A stretch of DNA of 64,000 nt. Origin: an uncultured Muribaculaceae bacterium (GTDB taxonomy: Bacteria > Bacteroidota > Bacteroidia > Bacteroidales > Muribaculaceae). Where the stretch lies: contig CAJUIT010000011.1 in NCBI GenBank assembly GCA_910586565.1, forward strand, positions 22,961 to 86,960, read 5' to 3'. Below the pieces are notes generated by a model that saw only the letters and a list, made by a program, of their open reading frames with translations, searched no databases and had not been told where the DNA came from. Made by a program: the position numbers and the translations under genes. Shown one piece after another: positions 60,116-64,000 of the stretch. Positions within the stretch are counted from its first letter, which is position 1. Every line of letters begins with the position of its first letter.

Positions 60116-61351
60116 ATGGAAAAGACTTCAAAAACAAAGAAAACACCCATAAAGAAATCCGATAAAAGCGTCGATCCCAAAGAGGCAAAAGCCAACGCTC
60201 TCACCCAAGCCCTCAACGCCATTGAGAAAAACTATGGCCGCGGTGCAATCATGAAACTCGGCGATGAAGCCATCGAGCAGGTTGAGGTTATCTCCTCGGG
60301 CTCCATCGGTCTCAACTATGCACTCGGCGTGGGTGGCTATCCCAAAGGTCGTATCATCGAAATCTACGGCCCCGAATCGTCGGGTAAAACCACTCTCGCG
60401 CTCCACGCCATTGCCGAAGCTCAGAAAAAAGGTGGCATCGCCGCGATGATTGATGCCGAGCATGCTTTCGACCGCTTCTATGCCGAAAAGCTCGGTGTGG
60501 ATGTTACCAACCTCCTTATCGCGCAGCCCGACAACGGTGAGCAGGCGCTTGAAATCGCCGACCAGCTCATCCGCTCCGCTGCCATCGACATTCTTGTTGT
60601 CGACTCGGTTGCCGCTCTCACCCCCAAAAGCGAGATTGAAGGAGATATGGGCGACCGCAACGTGGGTTTGCAGGCGCGATTGATGTCGCAGGCCATGCGC
60701 AAGCTCACCGGCACCATCTCACGCACCAACACAGTGTGCATTTTCATCAATCAGCTGCGCGAGAAAATCGGCGTAATGTTCGGCCCGTCGGAAACCACAA
60801 CCGGTGGTAACGCGCTCAAATTCTATGCGTCCGTTCGCGTCGATATCCGTCCGGGCAACTCAATCAAGGATGGCGACAACGTCTTTGGCAAGCATGCCAA
60901 AATCAAGGTTGTAAAGAACAAGGTCGCTCCCCCCTTCAAGCGCTGCGAGTTCGACATTATGTTCGGCGAGGGTATCTCCAAGGCAGGCGAGATTGTCGAC
61001 CTCGGCGTGGAATATGACATCATTCAGAAGAGCGGCTCGTGGTTCAGCTATAACGGCTCCAAACTCGCGCAAGGACGTGATGCCGCCAAGCAGGTGATTC
61101 TCGATAATCCCGAGCTTGCCGAAGAGCTTGAGGAGAAAATCATGGAGGCTCTCAAGTCCTCTCCCGCACCCAAATCAAAATCGAAGAAAACGAAAGGTAA
61201 AGCAGCCGCCAACGATGATGACGACGACGCACCCAAGTCGGCCTCAACGAAATCGGCACCCGATACCGACGACGACACCGATGAGCTCGACCTCGACCTC
61301 GACGACGATTTCGACGAAGACGACGATTTCTCCCTCGAAGAGGATATGTAA
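60116..61351 (+). CDS. recA: recombinase RecA with long acidic tail
   Basis: A 411-residue RecA, the strand-exchange protein that forms filaments on single-stranded DNA and promotes repair. Walker A GPESSGKT is at 85-92; IDAEHAFD, LLIAQPDNGEQALEI, Walker B ILVVDSVAAL and FINQLREKIGVMFG follow. The core ends near residue 347. A further 64 residues form a Lys-rich then strongly Asp/Glu-rich tail (DDDDD, DLDLDDDFDEDDDF), well beyond the short acidic tail of most RecA proteins. Acidic tails restrain RecA loading in E. coli, so this tail may tune activity. Confidence 0.98.
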   Translation: MEKTSKTKKTPIKKSDKSVDPKEAKANALTQALNAIEKNYGRGAIMKLGDEAIEQVEVISSGSIGLNYALGVGGYPKGRIIEIYGPESSGKTTLALHAIAEAQKKGGIAAMIDAEHAFDRFYAEKLGVDVTNLLIAQPDNGEQALEIADQLIRSAAIDILVVDSVAALTPKSEIEGDMGDRNVGLQARLMSQAMRKLTGTISRTNTVCIFINQLREKIGVMFGPSETTTGGNALKFYASVRVDIRPGNSIKDGDNVFGKHAKIKVVKNKVAPPFKRCEFDIMFGEGISKAGEIVDLGVEYDIIQKSGSWFSYNGSKLAQGRDAAKQVILDNPELAEELEEKIMEALKSSPAPKSKSKKTKGKAAANDDDDDAPKSASTKSAPDTDDDTDELDLDLDDDFDEDDDFSLEEDM

Positions 61352-61378
61352 CCCGCTGCAAAGCCCGATGTTATAAAC

Positions 61379-61415
61379 GGCGGTGTGTCAAAATCCTGCA
61401 TTTTGACACGCCGCC
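61379..61415 (+). terminator. recA terminator
   Basis: A 16-bp stem (GGCGGTGTGTCAAAAT with its complement, one G-U pair) around a five-base loop, then TTGTTCTAT. The stem shares GGCGGTGTGTCAAAAT with the lpxB terminator. Confidence 0.85.
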
Positions 61416-61439
61416 TTGTTCTATCCGAAACTGTGCACC

Positions 61440-61540
61440 CACGTAGAGCCGCCATACATGGCGGCTTGTATCTCCCCCACCACTACTTCGTCCCTAAAGT
61501 CCTCTCCCGCAAGCTGCCTTCTATGGCAACTCCGCATGTA
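61440..61540 (+). repeat. composite intergenic repeat, copy 7 (reduced)
   Basis: ACGTAG and the palindrome (61447-61466), about two 9-nt units (GTCCCTAAA, GTCCTCTCC), and a decayed palindrome-like part (CAAGCTGCC, TATGGCAACTCCGCATGTAG) in the opposite orientation. It lies between convergent recA and asnS. Confidence 0.75.
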
Positions 61541-61552
61541 GAAAGAACATAA

Positions 61553-61583
61553 CAGAGGCCGCCCGACATTCGGGCGGCCTCTG
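61553..61583 (-). terminator. asnS terminator
   Basis: A perfect 14-bp stem (CAGAGGCCGCCCGA with TCGGGCGGCCTCTG) around CAT; on the minus strand TTATGTTCTTT follows. It lies 25 nt after the asnS stop codon. Confidence 0.8.
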
Positions 61584-61608
61584 CCTATTCTGATATATTC
61601 CGTAGCGT

Positions 61609-63003
61609 TTAGAACTCTGCTGATTTGGGAGTGCGGGGGAAGGGGATGACGTCGCGGATGTTTGTCATGCCGGTAACGAAGAGCACCAGACGCTCGAAGC
61701 CGAGACCGAAGCCCGAGTGGGGAACGGTGCCGAAGCGGCGGGTGTCGAGATACCACCACATATCCTTCATGGGGATGTTCATCTCCTCGATGCGGGTCAT
61801 GAGCTTGTCGTAGTTCTCCTCGCGTTCCGAGCCGCCGATGATTTCACCGATGGCGGGGAAGAGCACATCCATTGCGCGCACTGTCTTGCCATCCTCGTTC
61901 TGCTTCATGTAGAAGGCTTTGATTTCCTTCGGATAGCCTGTGAGAATTACAGGACGCTTGAAATGACGCTCAACAAGGAAGCGTTCATGTTCGCTCTGGA
62001 GGTCGACGCCCCAGCTTACCGGGAACTCGAATTTATGACCCGATGCGAGCAGAATGTCGATTGCCTCTGTGTAGCTCAGGCGCACGAAATCGGTGTTGAT
62101 AACCGATTCGAGACGGTTCACGAGCTCCTTGTCGTAGTGTTCGGCAAGGAAGTCGATGTCGTCGCGGCAGTTGTCGAGCGCGTAGCGGATGCAATATTTG
62201 AGGAAGTCCTCGGCGAGGTCCATGTTCTCGTCAATGTCGATGAACGCAACTTCGGGCTCAATCATCCAGAATTCGGCGAGGTGACGCGGGGTGTTGGAGT
62301 TTTCGGCGCGGAATGTGGGGCCGAAAGTGTAGATGGCACCGAGGGCGGTGGCACCCAACTCACCTTCGAGCTGACCCGACACGGTGAGTGCGGTGGGCTT
62401 GCCGAAGAAGTCGCACGAATAGTCAACGGCACCCTCTTCAGTGCGGGGCATGTCGTTGAGGTTGAGCGTTGTTACTTGGAACATGGCACCGGCACCCTCG
62501 CAGTCGCTTGCGGTGATGAGGGGGGTGTTGAGGTAGTAGAAGCCGCGTTCCTGGAAGTAGCGGTGAATGGCGTAGGCGAGGGTTGAGCGCACGCGCAACA
62601 CGGCTGAGAAGGTGTTGGTGCGGGGGCGCAGGTGGGCTATCTCACGCAGAAACTCGAGGGAGTGACCCTTCTTCTGCAGGGGATAGGTCTCGGGGTCGGC
62701 GGTGCCGTAAACCTCAAGTTCGCGGGCCTGAATCTCGATGGTCTGCCCTTTGCCCTGGCTTTCCACCAACATGCCGGTCACGGCCATTGCCGAGCCGGTG
62801 GTGAGCGGTTTGAGCTGCTCGTCGGTGAAATTGTTCATGTCGAACACAATCTGCAGGTTCCTGATTGTGCTGCCGTCGTTGAGGGCCACGAACTGAACAT
62901 ATTTGTTGCCGCGGTGGGTGCGCACCCATCCTTTTACACACACTTCCTGACCCACCAGTTCGGTGGCGCGGTCGAACACGTGTGCTATTTTGATTCGTTT
63001 CAT
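61609..63003 (-). CDS. asnS: asparaginyl-tRNA synthetase
   Basis: A 464-residue class IIb aminoacyl-tRNA synthetase charging tRNA-Asn. An N-terminal OB-fold (VCVKGWVRTHRGNKYVQFVA) binds the anticodon; the catalytic domain has motif 2 (FRAENSNTPRHLAEFWMIEPE region) and motif 3 (GLGFERLVLFVTGM). Ending in NIRDVIPFPRTP is typical of AsnRS. The length is normal. It lies 29 nt after the pseudouridine synthase gene on the same strand, so the two may be co-transcribed. Confidence 0.97.
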   Translation of the reverse strand: MKRIKIAHVFDRATELVGQEVCVKGWVRTHRGNKYVQFVALNDGSTIRNLQIVFDMNNFTDEQLKPLTTGSAMAVTGMLVESQGKGQTIEIQARELEVYGTADPETYPLQKKGHSLEFLREIAHLRPRTNTFSAVLRVRSTLAYAIHRYFQERGFYYLNTPLITASDCEGAGAMFQVTTLNLNDMPRTEEGAVDYSCDFFGKPTALTVSGQLEGELGATALGAIYTFGPTFRAENSNTPRHLAEFWMIEPEVAFIDIDENMDLAEDFLKYCIRYALDNCRDDIDFLAEHYDKELVNRLESVINTDFVRLSYTEAIDILLASGHKFEFPVSWGVDLQSEHERFLVERHFKRPVILTGYPKEIKAFYMKQNEDGKTVRAMDVLFPAIGEIIGGSEREENYDKLMTRIEEMNIPMKDMWWYLDTRRFGTVPHSGFGLGFERLVLFVTGMTNIRDVIPFPRTPKSAEF

Positions 63004-63032
63004 AATCTTAAGTTTTTTGTTTTCGGCTTCAA

Positions 63033-64000
63033 TTATTCGAATGAACCCATCTTCAGGAAGTTAACCTCTTCCTGAGTGAGGTAGCGCCAGCGGCCGCGGG
63101 GGAGGTTCTTCTTGGTGAGACCGGCGAAGTAAACGCGGTCGAGCTTGGTCACGTGGTAGCCGAGCGATTCGAAGATGCGGCGCACGATGCGGTTGCGTCC
63201 CGAGTGGATTTCGATGCCGGCCTGGTTGCGGTCGGTCTCGGTGGCGTAGGAGATGGCGTCGGCGTGGATGGGACCATCCTCAAGCTCGATGCCGTCGGCG
63301 ATGCGCTGCATATCCTCTTCGGCGATATCCTTATCTGTCCACACGTGATAGATTTTTTTCTTCACGTATTTGGGGTGGGTGAGTTTCGAGGCGAGGTCAC
63401 CGTCGTTGGTGAGAAGGAGCACGCCGGTGGTGTTGCGGTCGAGACGTCCCACGGGGTAGATGCGTTCGTTGCATGCACCCTTCACGAGGTCGAGCACTGT
63501 TGTGCGGCCGTTGGGGTCGTCAGAGGTCGTCACGCAATCTTTGGGCTTGTTGAGCAGGATGTAGCACTTGCTTTCGAGTGCAACCACCTTTTCATCATAT
63601 TCAACGGTATCGTCGTGTGAAATCTTGGTGCCGAGCTCGGTTACAACCTGACCGTTTACCTTCACCAGACCCTGCTGGATGAATTCGTCGGCTTCGCGGC
63701 GCGAGCAGATGCCTGCGTTGGCCATGAATTTGTTCAGGCGGATTTTTTCATCGGGATCGGGGAGCGGCAGCTCATATTCAATGCGTTTGGGACGGGGAAC
63801 GAAGCTCTTGCCCTGGCGCATGGGACCCTTCTGGAAGCGGTTGCCCGGGCCGTTGGGGCGGCGGTTGTTCATGTAGCCACCCTGCTGTTGACGGGGCTGG
63901 TAGCCACCTTCCTGCTGCTGGCCGTAGTTGTTGCGGGGCTGATAGCCGCCCTGCTGATTGTTGCGGTTGTAGCCGTTCTGACGGGGCTGGTAGCCACCCT
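63033..64000 (-). CDS. RluB-type 23S rRNA pseudouridine synthase (N-terminus outside window)
   Basis: An S4 RNA-binding domain (RLNKFMANAGICSRREADEFI) is followed by the RsuA/RluB catalytic domain with the active-site Asp in VGRLDRNTTGVLLL. It would convert a uridine in ribosomal RNA, most likely 23S. The Met at 63872 is not necessarily the start: the frame stays open to the window edge and encodes repeated GGYQPRQ, NGYNRNN and QQQGGY units, a Gly/Tyr/Gln/Arg-rich disordered tail. So the gene is partial here. The S4 and catalytic parts are clear; naming it rluB rather than rsuA or rluF is a guess. Confidence 0.9.
   Translation of the reverse strand, partial: GGYQPRQNGYNRNNQQGGYQPRNNYGQQQEGGYQPRQQQGGYMNNRRPNGPGNRFQKGPMRQGKSFVPRPKRIEYELPLPDPDEKIRLNKFMANAGICSRREADEFIQQGLVKVNGQVVTELGTKISHDDTVEYDEKVVALESKCYILLNKPKDCVTTSDDPNGRTTVLDLVKGACNERIYPVGRLDRNTTGVLLLTNDGDLASKLTHPKYVKKKIYHVWTDKDIAEEDMQRIADGIELEDGPIHADAISYATETDRNQAGIEIHSGRNRIVRRIFESLGYHVTKLDRVYFAGLTKKNLPRGRWRYLTQEEVNFLKMGSFE

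Overview
The window looks like chromosomal DNA of a gut Bacteroidales, most like Muribaculaceae or a relative. The signs are SusC/SusD nutrient-import genes, many lipoproteins with a Cys lipobox, C-terminal tails resembling type IX secretion sorting domains, TAnnTTTG promoters, A-rich leaders instead of Shine-Dalgarno sites, and GC-rich codon use. No RNA gene, phage or IS transposase is visible.

Positions 1-40213 are one large polysaccharide utilization locus (PUL) aimed at a mannose-rich glycan. Reading rightward it encodes a GH38 alpha-mannosidase (5' end outside the window), a GH92 alpha-mannosidase, two tandem GH2 beta-mannosidase-like enzymes and a GH78 alpha-rhamnosidase-like enzyme. 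The import block follows in an unusual order: SusD, two small lipoproteins, SusC, SusD, SusC. Then come a propeller lipoprotein, its secreted paralogue, two more GH92 enzymes, a GH130 beta-mannosidase-like lipoprotein and an SGNH esterase. Between the two propeller paralogues sits a leftward pair of distinct base composition: a gingipain-like C25 cysteine protease and a BspA-type leucine-rich-repeat protein. A plausible model is that the protease and surface enzymes open a mannoprotein, SusCD imports the glycan, and periplasmic GH38/GH92/GH2/GH130 enzymes strip alpha- and beta-mannose. The substrate is inferred, not shown.

Positions 40348-42680 hold two exporters (EamA and MFS). Positions 42665-52854 are leftward: an adaptor, ABC ATPase, two permeases and a TolC-like channel, then a lipoprotein glycerophosphodiesterase, then an NtrC-type sigma54 activator with its histidine kinase. 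Positions 53241-64000 are largely housekeeping: lpxB, a beta-helix lipoprotein, a second LRR protein, dnaX, recA, asnS and an rluB-type pseudouridine synthase running off the right edge.

The most striking non-coding structure is a composite repeat at seven intergenic sites. It is built of perfectly phased 7-nt and 9-nt units plus a 20-nt palindrome. At five sites it begins at or very near the stop codon of one gene, and at five sites it ends just before the start codon of the next co-directional gene. Other notable items are a 181-bp MITE-like hairpin with an apparent 5-bp target duplication, a second hairpin repeat present twice in opposite orientation, and a 35-bp promoter shared by recA and the glycerophosphodiesterase gene with only two differences.
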